Counted from the first letter of the stretch, positions 10,234-19,409 are shown. The stretch: DNA of 63,102 bases from Actinomycetota bacterium (GCA_013178005.1 JABLXL010000025.1:1-63102), one strand, 5' to 3'. Numbers and translations: made by a program. Notes: generated by a model not told the origin, from the letters alone.

Positions 10234-10458
10234 CTATTCGCCGGGTTTCAAACCCGTGATCAAGAACGAGATAACGAATCCCAGCACCACCATGGTCTCG
10301 GGGATGGCGATCATGATGATGGCGTTACCGGCGAGCTCCGGCTTCTCGGCTAGGGCTCCCGCCATGGCGGCCCCGATCTTGGATTGCGACCATCCGGTCG
10401 CCAGGGCGGACAACCCGATGGCGAGGGCCGCCCCGATGGCGATAAGTCCGAGTTCCAA
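10234..10458 (-). CDS. atpK: V/A-type ATPase proteolipid subunit K (c-ring)
   Basis: Membrane-embedded ion-carrying ring subunit: a single two-helix hairpin with the ion-binding Glu in the second helix (PETMVVLGF). A GTG at 10467 overlaps the AGGAGG (10467-10472), so the TTG at 10458, with 8-nt spacing, is the better start and gives 74 aa. That start also removes an overlap with subunit I. Relative to the TTG start the Gln in helix 1 is residue 25 and the Glu is residue 54. The Gln plus Glu-Thr arrangement is also present in the Thermus ring protein, so H+ versus Na+ coupling cannot be decided. Confidence 0.93.
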   Translation of the reverse strand: MELGLIAIGAALAIGLSALATGWSQSKIGAAMAGALAEKPELAGNAIIMIAIPETMVVLGFVISFLITGLKPGE

Positions 10459-10459
10459 G

Positions 10460-12478
10460 CTATTCACCTCCTGATCGTTTGAAGGGCTTGTAAACCACGT
10501 CCGATTCCTTGTAAAACTTGGTGAAGCTTTCCACCAGGTTGAGACGCAGCGACTGTATGGAGGGGCTGAGCACTCCCAGTGCTATGTTGAGGGTGTGGAG
10601 CAGGGCCGCGACCACCACTCCCAGGACGATCATCGCCCCTCCACCGAACTCGGCCCCCAGCTCGTTGGAGACCTCCGCCAGGATCACCGAGGCCAGACCG
10701 ATACCGTAGAGACGGGCATAGGAGAGGAGGTTGCCGAAGGTAAGGGCTGCTTCCAAACCACCTCCGAAACCACCACCGTATCCCGCCATCCCGATACCCA
10801 CGAGGGACATCACCGCTCCCAGGGGAACCGCTACCCCCTTGGCGCTCTTGATGCCCCACAGGCTGCCGAAGATCACCACCAGTCCCAGTATGAAGAGGAG
10901 GTAGCCCGCTTTCTCGATAGCATGCTTGCGGTCCTTGTGCCTGATCCCGTCGATGAGGCCGATGAGCAAGGCGCCTCCCATGTGCAGCACGCCTATTATG
11001 ATCACGATGATTAGCAATAGCTTGAACATGTCGGGGTTGGCCTGGGCAATACGCTCCAATGGCCACCCAAAGGGCTTTCCGTTGGATGTATACCCCCAGA
11101 CCCACTGCACCTGCAGGTGGCCGGCGGCGTCTTTCCAGCCGAAGAGGCGGAAGAGCAGATCGCCGAAGAACTCGAAGTACAGCAGCCCGAACACGAACGA
11201 GGATATGGAACATATCAACAAAACGTTGGTGAAAAGCTCGAAGAAGAGGCTCCTCGACTCCCGCTTCTTCAATATTCGCTTCATGAGGAAGACCACGCCG
11301 AGGAGCACCAGGGCGTACCCCATGTCGCCAAGCATGAAGCCGAAGAGCAAGGGGAAGAAGATGGCCACCAGGAAGGTGGGGTCTATGTGGCCGTACTTCG
11401 GCGGCTTGATGAGCATGTATATGAACTCGAAGGGCCTGACTGCGCCGGGATTCTTGAGGGCCGTTGGCGCCTCCTCCATCTCGTCGTGGGAGGGGATTTC
11501 CTCGGTGAGCTCGACCTTGCCCTCGAACTTCTCCTCCAGGATGCGCCTCGTTTCCTCCACCTTCTCGGAGGGCATCCAGCCCGTGATCACGAAAACGTGC
11601 CCGGACTGCCCGAACTTGGGGATGGCGTTTAGGGACTCGATGCGATCGGCGAGGTAGTCCTTGAGGGCCACGAGGGTCAGATACCATTTGTTGGAAATAT
11701 CCTCCAGCTCCTCTCTCACTTTTTTCAGCTTGGGCGGGATCTCTTCGTAGCGCGTCTCGATCTCCTTCAGCGCCTCGTCGTAGGGTTTGTCCGCGAGCTC
11801 GGAGGGAAGCCGCACCTGGTTCACGTTCTCCGCCGCCAGGAAGTTGTGCACTTGCTCGGAGTAGCGCTTATGAAAGACGAGAATGGCGGCGTGGGTGTTC
11901 TCGTCCACCCGCGCCGAGAAGACCTCGCACTGCCCGCCGGTTATCTTTTCCAGCTCTTTCTCGATGTATTCCAGGACCTGCTTGTAACGCTCTTCGATGA
12001 GCAGGGCGATAGAAGTGTAATTCTCCGTCGCCGTCACCTTGCTGGCCAGGGGGTACACCTTCTTGATGATGGGCTCGTACTTGGAGAGGCGCGAGAGCTC
12101 GACCTCAAGCTCGTTCTTGTAGCTGAGGAGCTCGCGGGTGGCCTTTTCCTCCTCCTCCACCATGGCGGAGATCTCGCCCAGTGTCTTTCCCTTGAAGGAA
12201 TTGTACTTTTTCTCGAGTTCCGCCCGGCTTATCTTCTCATCGGGGGGAACCAGCTCGGCCAATATGGCGTTATTGCGCATGGCCAGGTTCTGCAGGAGGT
12301 TCCTCTCCTCCTCCAACGCCGGGTCCATCTCCATGGGGATGAGATCCGCGTAGCGCGGGCCCCTCTTCTTGGTGATGTCCTCGAGATGCAGGGTCCCCAG
12401 GTCCTGCAACACTTCCAGGACCTGGAAGAAGAGGCTCTTCACCCCCACTATCTCCACTTTCGACATGGTCAGAAGCAT
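10460..12478 (-). CDS. atpI: V/A-type ATPase subunit I (stator a-subunit)
   Basis: Forms the ion half-channels against the proteolipid ring and anchors the stalks. At 672 aa it is full length. The N-terminal half (about 1-350) is soluble with long coiled coils; the C-terminal half has about seven to eight membrane segments, including the conserved FPLLFGFMLGDMGYA stretch. It lies second in the operon, and its stop ends 1 bp before the preferred proteolipid start. Confidence 0.95.
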   Translation of the reverse strand: MLLTMSKVEIVGVKSLFFQVLEVLQDLGTLHLEDITKKRGPRYADLIPMEMDPALEEERNLLQNLAMRNNAILAELVPPDEKISRAELEKKYNSFKGKTLGEISAMVEEEEKATRELLSYKNELEVELSRLSKYEPIIKKVYPLASKVTATENYTSIALLIEERYKQVLEYIEKELEKITGGQCEVFSARVDENTHAAILVFHKRYSEQVHNFLAAENVNQVRLPSELADKPYDEALKEIETRYEEIPPKLKKVREELEDISNKWYLTLVALKDYLADRIESLNAIPKFGQSGHVFVITGWMPSEKVEETRRILEEKFEGKVELTEEIPSHDEMEEAPTALKNPGAVRPFEFIYMLIKPPKYGHIDPTFLVAIFFPLLFGFMLGDMGYALVLLGVVFLMKRILKKRESRSLFFELFTNVLLICSISSFVFGLLYFEFFGDLLFRLFGWKDAAGHLQVQWVWGYTSNGKPFGWPLERIAQANPDMFKLLLIIVIIIGVLHMGGALLIGLIDGIRHKDRKHAIEKAGYLLFILGLVVIFGSLWGIKSAKGVAVPLGAVMSLVGIGMAGYGGGFGGGLEAALTFGNLLSYARLYGIGLASVILAEVSNELGAEFGGGAMIVLGVVVAALLHTLNIALGVLSPSIQSLRLNLVESFTKFYKESDVVYKPFKRSGGE

Positions 12479-12593
12479 TTCCGCCTCCCCTTATTACAGC
12501 TGCCTGATCCCCTTTCGGCAGAGCCGCTCTTTCGTTCCTTTATCATGCTGTATTGAGTGACCTCCTGATCAGCCGGAAGCAAAACCCGCCCTT

Positions 12594-13022
12594 TTAGTCC
12601 GGCTCCCCGGTCTTGAGGACGGCGTTCACGATGAGCTCCACCGCCTTTCCCAGCCTGGCGGCGCCGATTTTCTCCACTCGGGAAATCTCTTCGGAGGTGG
12701 ATCTCTCGATATTTTCGATCTCGGCGCGGGTTTCCGCTATTATCCCGTCGTAGGTATCCCTGCCGATGTCCTCGAGGGTTGCCTTGCGTCTAAGCGCCGC
12801 GGCCTCTCCCTTGGCGTCCTCAACCAGGCGCTCCGCCCTGGCCCTCTCGGCGCTTACCTTGGAGCGGATCTCGCTTTCCTTGGCGGATATGCGGCTGAAA
12901 ACCTCGGTGGCGGTGCCGATGTACTTCTCTTCCAGCTGGTCGGTAAGGTGTTTGCCTGTTCTTTTCCCTTCGTGAGCCTTGTCGGGCTTCCTAGCCTTTA
13001 CCTTCAACTTGGACCCTGCCAT
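12594..13022 (-). CDS. V/A-type ATPase G/H-like stator subunit
   Basis: First gene of the ATPase operon; 142 aa, highly charged. A basic N-terminal tail (about 1-25) precedes one long Ala/Glu/Arg-rich coiled coil, as in subunit G/H, which pairs with subunit E in the peripheral stalk. Sequence conservation in this family is low, so the call rests on the coiled coil plus operon position, which matches the Thermus order. Confidence 0.8.
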   Translation of the reverse strand: MAGSKLKVKARKPDKAHEGKRTGKHLTDQLEEKYIGTATEVFSRISAKESEIRSKVSAERARAERLVEDAKGEAAALRRKATLEDIGRDTYDGIIAETRAEIENIERSTSEEISRVEKIGAARLGKAVELIVNAVLKTGEPD

Positions 13023-13121
13023 CTGTTTCGACCTCTGCTTCGACTCTGGCCGGCTTCTCCAATCCCAGCTTTCCAGCGGGTGTTTTTCCTGCTATGGGAC
13101 GCGTTCTCGCGGTCCCGTAAC

Positions 13122-13150
13122 ATAATATATGGGGTGACTAAGGCTGTCAA
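13122..13150 (-). promoter_or_regulatory. Sigma70-type promoter of the ATPase operon
   Basis: On the minus strand TTGACA (13145-13150) and TATTAT (13122-13127) are separated by exactly 17 nt. Transcription would begin near 13115, about 90 nt before the first ATPase gene. This is the best promoter match in the window. Confidence 0.8.
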
Positions 13151-13193
13151 TAAAACCTGGGTGTTAAGCGCCGCGGTTCGCCCCGGTCGCCGT

Positions 13194-13970
13194 TCAGCTC
13201 CCCTTCCCGGACCGTCTTTCGTAAATGAGGCGCAGGCCGTGCAGGGTGAGCAGGGGATCATGGGCGTCGATGGTGCGGCACTCCCCCACCACCACCTCGG
13301 CCAATCCTCCCGTGGCCACCACCTTGACCCCCTCTCCCATCTCCTCCTTCATCATCTCCACGATGCGGTCCACCTGGCCCGCGAATCCGAACACTATCCC
13401 CGATTGCAGGCTCCACACCGTGTTCTTGCCGATCACCGACGAGGGGCGGTGCACCTCCACCCGGGGCAGGCGCGCCGCGGCGTTGAAGAGGGCTCGCGAG
13501 GATATCTCGATGCCGGGGGCGATGGCGCCGCCCAGATATTCCCCGTCGGGGGAGACGGCGTCGAAGGTGGTGGCGGTGCCGAAATCCACCACCACGCTGG
13601 GGCCCCCATAGCGCTCGAAAGCGGCCACGGCGTTCACCAGGCGGTCCGGACCCACCTCGCGGGGGTTGTCGATGAGGACCTTGATGCCCGCGTCCACGTT
13701 GTAGCCCACGATGAGGGGCTCAAACTCCCAGTATTCCCTGGTCATCTGCTCAAGGGACATGGTGGCGGCGGGGACCACCGAGGAGATGATCACGGCGTCG
13801 AAGCTGGCGAAAGACAGGCCCTTGAGCATAAGGAATCCCTGGTAGTAGAGGGCGAGTTCGTCCTCGGTCTTGTTGGCGTCGGTGGAGATCCTCCAGTGGC
13901 CTACCAGGTCATCGCCACGGTAAGTCCCGATAACCGTCTGGGTGTTTCCCACATCTATGGCCAGCAGCAC
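13194..13970 (-). CDS. coaX: Type III pantothenate kinase
   Basis: Phosphorylates pantothenate with ATP, the first step of CoA synthesis. Type III enzymes use monovalent cations and resist feedback by CoA. At 258 aa it has family length. The ASKHA-fold motifs are the N-terminal DVGNT phosphate-1 motif, GPDR and DFGTATTFD. The GTG start at 13970 has GAGGAGGGG 5 nt upstream. It stands alone between the nad block and the ATPase promoter, complementing panC and panD nearby. Confidence 0.97.
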   Translation of the reverse strand: MLLAIDVGNTQTVIGTYRGDDLVGHWRISTDANKTEDELALYYQGFLMLKGLSFASFDAVIISSVVPAATMSLEQMTREYWEFEPLIVGYNVDAGIKVLIDNPREVGPDRLVNAVAAFERYGGPSVVVDFGTATTFDAVSPDGEYLGGAIAPGIEISSRALFNAAARLPRVEVHRPSSVIGKNTVWSLQSGIVFGFAGQVDRIVEMMKEEMGEGVKVVATGGLAEVVVGECRTIDAHDPLLTLHGLRLIYERRSGKGS

Positions 13971-14301
13971 GTCAACCCCTCCTCGCGGTCCCGGCGTCTA
14001 CGACCCCTCATTCCGTCACGGACACGACCTCGGACACGACCTAATTCTACATGAAACCATATACCGAGGGACTCCATGCATCCAGAGCTCCCCCGGCTCC
14101 GCCCCTCGTCCGACTCCCCTTCGCCCGCGCGCCGGCTCCATCGGGCGTGGTTGCCGCGGCCCTTGATCCGCTTCAGATTCGCATGGCAACCGTGACCACG
14201 ACCAAGATGCCGCCAAGCGTAGATCCAACCCAACCCACGGGGGCATGGACTATCGGCCATTACGGATGCCTCCCGGCCTCGTCTCTGGCCTCACCTCCGC
14301 T
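13971..14301. other. Intergenic, no gene seen
   Basis: About 330 bp between nadC and coaX. A short direct repeat (CGGACACGACCT, twice near 14021-14042) is the only structure noticed. No confident promoter or terminator. Confidence 0.4.
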
Positions 14302-15156
14302 TCACGCGCGTACAGGTTCAAGGTCGAGGGCCAGGTCGAGGGCCCTGGCGCTGTGGGTGAGCGCCCCCACGGAGATGAAGTTCACCCCCGTGGCGGCATA
14401 GGCCGCCACGTTATCCAGGTTTATCCTCCCCGATGCCTCCAGCTCTACCCGGCCCCGCGCCAGCCTCACCGCCTCCTCCACCTCTCCGACGTCCATGTTG
14501 TCCAGCATAACCCGGTCGGCGCCGGCCTGGATGGCTTCCTCGAGGTCCGCAAGCCTCTGCACCTCCACCTCGACGGGGAATTCGTCCCCCAGCGCCTCAC
14601 GCGCCCTGCGTACCGCCTCCCCCACTCCGCCGACGGCGGCGACGTGGTTGTCCTTGATGAGCACTGCGTCGAAGAGCCCGAAACGATGGTTCCTTCCCCC
14701 TCCCGCCCGCACCGCGTATTTCTCCAGCGCCCTCAGGCCGGGAGCGGTCTTGCGCGTGTCGAGGATGACGGCGCCGTGGGGCGCGGCCTTGGCCACGAAA
14801 AGGGACGTGAGGGTGGCGATGCCCGAGAGGCGTTGCAGGAAGTTCAAGGCCGTCCTCTCCCCTTCCAGGATGCCGAGGGCGGGGCCTTCCACCTCGGCGA
14901 TGACGCTCCCGGCGGGAAGCTTTTCTCCGTCGTTGGCCAGGGAACGGAAGGAGACCTTGGCCCCCAGGGCGCGGAAGGTCATGGAGGCCAGGGGCAGTCC
15001 CGCCACCACGCCCTCCTCGCGCATGACCACGCGCCCCCTGGCCCTGGTCCCCGGGGGGATGACCGCCTGGGAGGTGATGTCTCCCCTGCTCTGCAGGTCC
15101 TCGTCCAGCGCCCTGCGCACCGCCTCCATGCAGGCGCGCCTGAAGCCCTCGTCCAA
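14302..15156 (-). CDS. nadC: Nicotinate-nucleotide pyrophosphorylase (QPRTase)
   Basis: Converts quinolinate and PRPP to nicotinate mononucleotide, CO2 and PPi, the third step of de novo NAD synthesis. At 284 aa it is full length. Conserved motifs include DTRKTAPGLR and IKDNH plus the C-terminal barrel segment VMLDNM. It is last in the nadA-nadB-nadC set, 15 bp after nadB. Confidence 0.97.
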   Translation of the reverse strand: MDEGFRRACMEAVRRALDEDLQSRGDITSQAVIPPGTRARGRVVMREEGVVAGLPLASMTFRALGAKVSFRSLANDGEKLPAGSVIAEVEGPALGILEGERTALNFLQRLSGIATLTSLFVAKAAPHGAVILDTRKTAPGLRALEKYAVRAGGGRNHRFGLFDAVLIKDNHVAAVGGVGEAVRRAREALGDEFPVEVEVQRLADLEEAIQAGADRVMLDNMDVGEVEEAVRLARGRVELEASGRINLDNVAAYAATGVNFISVGALTHSARALDLALDLEPVRA

Positions 15157-15171
15157 CTTGCCTCCCTTCTT

Positions 15172-16842
15172 CTACCCGTCTTCCTCCCACGCGTAGCCGC
15201 CCTCGGCGAGCCGGCCCACCTCCCTGAGCTCGCGTGTGACCCGCCCGCCGCGCGCCCTGAACACCACGTGCCGGCGCCAGAACTCCGCCTCCCCCGGGAA
15301 GTCCACGCGGTGATGGCAGCCCCGACTCTCCTCGCGCTGCAGGGCCGCGCTGACCATCAGCCGGGCGAGGGTAATCATGTTCTGCAGCTCAAATCCGGAC
15401 GGGCTCAGGTATTCGACTCTCAGCACCTCGAGGTTGTCATCCAGGAATTCCCATGCCTCCCTCAAGCTTTCCTCGCTGCGGCGAAAACCCACGCAATCCT
15501 GCATCATCTGCTGCAGGAACCGGCGCAGCAAGCCCACCTCCACCGGCAGGCGGCTTCTCTTGGCCTTATGCCCGATGCCCTCCAGCTCCTTCCTGGGAAC
15601 CCTCCCCACTTCAACCCAGCCCGGCAGGTCCTGCATGATGCGCCAGCTGAACACCAGCCCCTCCAGGAGGGAATTGGAGGCCAGGCGGTTGGCCCCGTGC
15701 ACGCCCGTGCAGGCGACCTCTCCGCAGGCGTACAGGCCTTTGACCGAGGTCCTCCCGTGGAGGTCGGTGACCACACCCCCGCTCATGTAGTGCGCGGCGG
15801 GGGATACGGGGATGGGGGCTCGCGTGATGTCCAGCCCTGCCTCCAGGCAATGGCGGTATATAGTGGGAAAGCGCTCCTTGAGCTTCTCCGCCGGAATGCG
15901 CGTGGCGTCCAGGAAGAGGTGGTCGCGATCCAGCTCCTTCATCACCCGCACCATCTCGTTCACCACCACGTCGCGGGGCGCCAGGTCCTCCATGGGATGA
16001 ACGCCGCGCATGATCCTCCTCCCGGTGTGGTCCACCAGCACCGCCCCCTCACCACGCACCGCCTCGCTGATCAACCAGCGCGGGGTCTCGGGGAGGTGCA
16101 GGGAGGTGGGGTGGAACTGCAGGAACTCCAGGTCGGCCACCTCGGCTCCCGCGCGCAAGGCCATGGCGACCCCGTCGCCGGTGCAGATCTCGGGATTGGT
16201 GGTCACGGCGTAAAGCTGTCCCATCCCTCCCATCGCCAACACCACCGCGGGGGCGTGGAAGAAACTCATGGTGCCGGAGAGGGCGTCCATGGCCAGCACG
16301 CCCGCGCAGCGCCCATCCACGGTGACCACGTCCACGGCGTAATAATTCTCGAAAACATCCAGGCGCTTGTTGTAAAGAAGACGGCGGGTGAGGCTGGCCT
16401 CCAGCTCGCTGCCGGTGGCGTCCCCCTGGGCATGTGCCACGCGGCGCCTCGAATGCCCCCCCTCCAGCGTGAGGTCAAGGTGGCCGTCCAGGGTGTCGAA
16501 GTGCGCTCCCACCTCCTCGATGAGCTCGGTGACGCGCATGGGGCCCTCCCTCACCAGGGTCCACACCGCCTCTTCCTCGCACAGCCCCTTTCCCGCCGCT
16601 ATGGTGTCCTGGAAATGCAGCTCCGGGCTGTCGTCCGCGCCCAGGGCGGAGGCGATGCCCCCCTGGGCGATACGGGTTGCGGTGACGGTGAGGGTGGTCT
16701 TGGTGAGCAGGGCCACGCGGTAGCGGCGCGCCGCCCTGAGGGCGGTGGAGAGCCCCGCCACGCCGCTCCCTATGACCAGAACGTCGAAGGGCAGGCAGGG
16801 GATGGCGTCCAGGTCGAAGTTGACCAGGTATCGCGGAACCAT
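15172..16842 (-). CDS. nadB: L-aspartate oxidase
   Basis: FAD-dependent oxidation of aspartate to iminoaspartate, feeding NadA. At 556 aa it is full length. It has a GSGVAGLS dinucleotide-binding motif near residues 25-32, the succinate-dehydrogenase/fumarate-reductase flavoprotein fold, and GGVVTDLHGRT near the active site. Its first codons lie inside a 111-bp tandem duplication shared with the nadA 3' end. Confidence 0.97.
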   Translation of the reverse strand: MVPRYLVNFDLDAIPCLPFDVLVIGSGVAGLSTALRAARRYRVALLTKTTLTVTATRIAQGGIASALGADDSPELHFQDTIAAGKGLCEEEAVWTLVREGPMRVTELIEEVGAHFDTLDGHLDLTLEGGHSRRRVAHAQGDATGSELEASLTRRLLYNKRLDVFENYYAVDVVTVDGRCAGVLAMDALSGTMSFFHAPAVVLAMGGMGQLYAVTTNPEICTGDGVAMALRAGAEVADLEFLQFHPTSLHLPETPRWLISEAVRGEGAVLVDHTGRRIMRGVHPMEDLAPRDVVVNEMVRVMKELDRDHLFLDATRIPAEKLKERFPTIYRHCLEAGLDITRAPIPVSPAAHYMSGGVVTDLHGRTSVKGLYACGEVACTGVHGANRLASNSLLEGLVFSWRIMQDLPGWVEVGRVPRKELEGIGHKAKRSRLPVEVGLLRRFLQQMMQDCVGFRRSEESLREAWEFLDDNLEVLRVEYLSPSGFELQNMITLARLMVSAALQREESRGCHHRVDFPGEAEFWRRHVVFRARGGRVTRELREVGRLAEGGYAWEEDG

Positions 16843-17050
16843 GGCAAGCCTTTCGCCTCGCGCCGGGCCTCACCCAGTGGCCGGCGTCCTCTCCACCCCG
16901 AGGAGCGCGCCGAGGCGTATGTCCTCGGGGACGACCCGGCACCGCGGAACCATGGCAAGCCTTTCGCCTCGCGCCGGGCCTCACCCTATGGCCAGCATCC
17001 TCTCCACGCTGAGGAGCGCGCCGAGGCGTATGTCCTCGGGCACCGTAACC
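16832..17050. repeat. 111-bp tandem duplication of the nadA/nadB junction
   Basis: Copy A runs 16832-16942 and copy B begins at 16943, both opening with CGCGGAACCATGGCAAGCC. The unit joins the nadB start to the nadA 3' end. It leaves a minimal ORF (16953 down to 16870, 27 codons) that begins like NadB (MVPR) and ends like the NadA tail (EDIRLGALL), a chimera made by the duplication. The copies differ at few positions, so the event looks recent. Confidence 0.9.
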
Positions 17051-17907
17051 CGCGGTTGCAGTTCCCGCAAGGCCTTTTCCACTTTCTCCGGGGTGATGAG
17101 CTTCATGTCGTGACAGAGAGGTTCCGCCGCGGGGAAAATGAACCTCACCTCGGGGAACTTCCTGCTCAAGGGGTACCCCATCCCCACCTCGGTGAGGACG
17201 ATGACCTCTCTGGCCCCGCTCTCCTGGACCACGCGGAACATGCCCGAGGTGCTCGCCACCGCGTCCGCCAGCTCCAGCACCTCTTCCCTGCACTCCGGGT
17301 GCGCCACCACCAGGGCGGAAGGGAACTCGCGCTTGCGCTCCCGCACCATCTCCGCCGTGATGCGGTCATGCACCGGGCAGCGGCCTTCCCAGATGATGAG
17401 CTCTCTCCCCGTGATCCTTCGCACGTACCTTCCCAGGTTGCCGTCGGGGGTGAATATTATCTCCGGGGCGTCGATGGCCTCAACCACCTCAACGGCGTTC
17501 CCTGAAGTGCAGCAGTAATCGCTGGCCGCCTTCACCGCCGCCGAGGAGTTTACGTAGGTCACCACCTTCGCGCGGGGGTGGAGCCCTTTCAGGGTGGCTA
17601 TGCCTTCGGGGGTCACGGTATCCGCCAGGGGACAGCCGGCCCCGGGCTCAGGTAGCAGGGTGATCTTATCCGGGTTTATGATGGCCGACGTCTCGGCCAT
17701 GAAGTGGACGCCGCAGAAGACGATAACCTCGGCGTCCACCTCCGCAGCCTTTCGCGCGAGCCCCAGGGAATCGCCCGTGAAATCCGCAAGGTCCTGGATC
17801 TCGGCAGGCTGGTAGTTGTGGGCGAGGATGACAGCGTTGCGCTCCCTGCGCAGGATCTCGATCCTCCCTATGAAGTCGCCCTTATCGACATCGCCCTTTT
17901 CGCGCAT
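16981..17907 (-). CDS. nadA: Quinolinate synthase
   Basis: [4Fe-4S] enzyme condensing iminoaspartate with dihydroxyacetone phosphate to quinolinate. The three cluster cysteines are visible in FCGVHFM, EGRCPVH and HPEC. The ATG at 17907 (308 aa) is preferred. An upstream ATG at 17940 would place the start inside the panD terminator hairpin. Length is typical. The 3' end is duplicated just downstream. Confidence 0.95.
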   Translation of the reverse strand: MREKGDVDKGDFIGRIEILRRERNAVILAHNYQPAEIQDLADFTGDSLGLARKAAEVDAEVIVFCGVHFMAETSAIINPDKITLLPEPGAGCPLADTVTPEGIATLKGLHPRAKVVTYVNSSAAVKAASDYCCTSGNAVEVVEAIDAPEIIFTPDGNLGRYVRRITGRELIIWEGRCPVHDRITAEMVRERKREFPSALVVAHPECREEVLELADAVASTSGMFRVVQESGAREVIVLTEVGMGYPLSRKFPEVRFIFPAAEPLCHDMKLITPEKVEKALRELQPRVTVPEDIRLGALLSVERMLAIG

Positions 17908-17923
17908 GAGTTTTCCCCACAAT

Positions 17924-17957
17924 AAAAAAAGCCGGGGCATCCACGAGCGCCGCCCCG
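17924..17957 (-). terminator. Intrinsic terminator between panD and nadA
   Basis: On the minus strand a CGGGGC/GCCCCG stem with a 13-nt loop is followed by GC and seven T residues. It lies 8 bp after the panD stop and only 16 bp before the preferred nadA start, so nadA either relies on read-through or has its own promoter. Confidence 0.7.
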
Positions 17958-17965
17958 CCTTTCCC

Positions 17966-18349
17966 TCAACAGATGTCCTCGGCGGAGACGTGGTCCTCCA
18001 CGTGGCTTATGCGGTTGAGCCCGTCAACGTACACGATGCGCGGCTTGTAATACCGCGCCCGCTCCTCCTCCACGACGCTGAAGGAAAAAATGATCACCGT
18101 GTCTCCCTTGTGGATCAGGCGGGCCGCCGCCCCGTTCATGGCGATGACGCCCGATCCTGCCTGGCCTCCAATGACATAGGTTTCCAGGCGACTGCCGTTG
18201 TCGATATCCACCACCATTACGCGCTCGTAGGGAAGGAGGTCCGCGGCCTCCATGAGGTCCTCGTCGATGGTGATGCTTCCCATGTAGTGCAGGTCCGCAT
18301 CGGTCACCGTGGCGCGGTGGATTTTGCTCTTGAGCATGATGCGCTGCAT
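17966..18349 (-). CDS. panD: Aspartate 1-decarboxylase
   Basis: Pyruvoyl enzyme making beta-alanine for pantothenate. It self-cleaves at the Gly-Ser bond in YMGSITID. The start at 18349 (127 aa, [13 protein letters not shown]) matches the family N-terminus; an in-frame ATG at 18397 would add 16 untypical residues. It follows panC and ends at an intrinsic terminator. Confidence 0.94.
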   Translation of the reverse strand: MQRIMLKSKIHRATVTDADLHYMGSITIDEDLMEAADLLPYERVMVVDIDNGSRLETYVIGGQAGSGVIAMNGAAARLIHKGDTVIIFSFSVVEEERARYYKPRIVYVDGLNRISHVEDHVSAEDIC

Positions 18350-18514
18350 GGCCTGGTCCGTCTCTCCTTTTTCGCTCGCCCACACCTGGAATTCCACGAG
18401 CTTATTACGTCCGCCGTCCCCAATAAATATAGCATAAGGTCCATATCGGCGGAAAAGGGGGTGTCCATGACATCCTCGTCGGGGGACGGCTTCCGCGGGC
18501 TTCCTCCCCGCCGC

Positions 18515-19369
18515 TCATCCGCCTTCGATCTCCAGTATTACGTTGTCTATGAGACGCGCTTTTCCCACCCGCGCCGCCAGGGCTATGAGCACCTGCCCCT
18601 CCAGCCGCTCCACCGGCTTGAGCAGCCCCCAGTCCACCACCTCGACGTACTCCGGCTCCACCAGGGGCTCGGAGGCTATGGTCTCCCGAATCGCCGCGAC
18701 GAGCTTTCCGGCCTCCCTTTCCCCCGCCACCGCCATCTCCTCCGCCAGACGCAGGGAACGGTAGAGCACCGTGGCGGCCTTTCGCTCCTCCTCCCCCAGG
18801 TAGATGTTGCGTGAGCTCATAGCCAGTCCGTCCGCCTCGCGCACCGTGGGGCAAGCCACGATCTCGATGTCGAAGTTCAGGTCCTCCACCATGCGGCGGA
18901 TGACCATGACCTGCTGGGCGTCCTTGAGGCCGAAGTAAGTCCGGTGGGCTGGTATAATATGGAATAGCTTGGCGACCACCGTGGCCACGCCACGAAAGTG
19001 GCCCGGCCGCAAAGCCCCGCAAAGGCCCTCACTGACGCCCTCGACCTCCACGTAGGTGAGGTAGGGCTGCGGGTACATGTCCTCCACGCGGGGATGAAAG
19101 ACGCAGTCCACCCCCGCCTCCGCCGCCATCTCGCTGTCGCGGGCCAGGTCGCGGGGGTAATCCTTGAAATCCTCCCGCGGACCGAACTGGGTTGGATTCA
19201 CGAAGAGGCTCACCACCACGAAATCGTTCTCGGCGCGCGCCGCCCGCATGAGCGAGAGATGACCGGCGTGGAAGTAGCCCATGGTGGGAACGAGGCCCAC
19301 GCTCCTTCCCGCGGCCTTGACCTCCTTGACCGCGCGGAGCATCTCCTCCGGCGAGGTCACGATGCGCAT
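18515..19369 (-). CDS. panC: Pantoate-beta-alanine ligase
   Basis: ATP-dependent condensation of pantoate with beta-alanine to pantothenate. 284 aa. It has the nucleotidyltransferase HxGH-type motif FHAGH and the MSSRN loop equivalent to KMSKS, together with FVNPTQF for pantoate binding. It pairs with panD and coaX. panB and panE are not seen in the window. Confidence 0.97.
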   Translation of the reverse strand: MRIVTSPEEMLRAVKEVKAAGRSVGLVPTMGYFHAGHLSLMRAARAENDFVVVSLFVNPTQFGPREDFKDYPRDLARDSEMAAEAGVDCVFHPRVEDMYPQPYLTYVEVEGVSEGLCGALRPGHFRGVATVVAKLFHIIPAHRTYFGLKDAQQVMVIRRMVEDLNFDIEIVACPTVREADGLAMSSRNIYLGEEERKAATVLYRSLRLAEEMAVAGEREAGKLVAAIRETIASEPLVEPEYVEVVDWGLLKPVERLEGQVLIALAARVGKARLIDNVILEIEGG

Positions 19370-19409
19370 GCGCGACCTTCCTTCATGTACTTGAGCTCGC
19401 CTCCCTTGC

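Noticed and set aside
10234-10458. Na+-specific ion site in the proteolipid (Gln plus Glu-Thr)
   Set aside because: The same residues occur in the Thermus V/A-type ring protein, which works with protons, so the motif does not discriminate.
17908-17940. Longer NadA N-terminus from the ATG at 17940
   Set aside because: That start lies inside the panD terminator hairpin and adds residues not typical of NadA.
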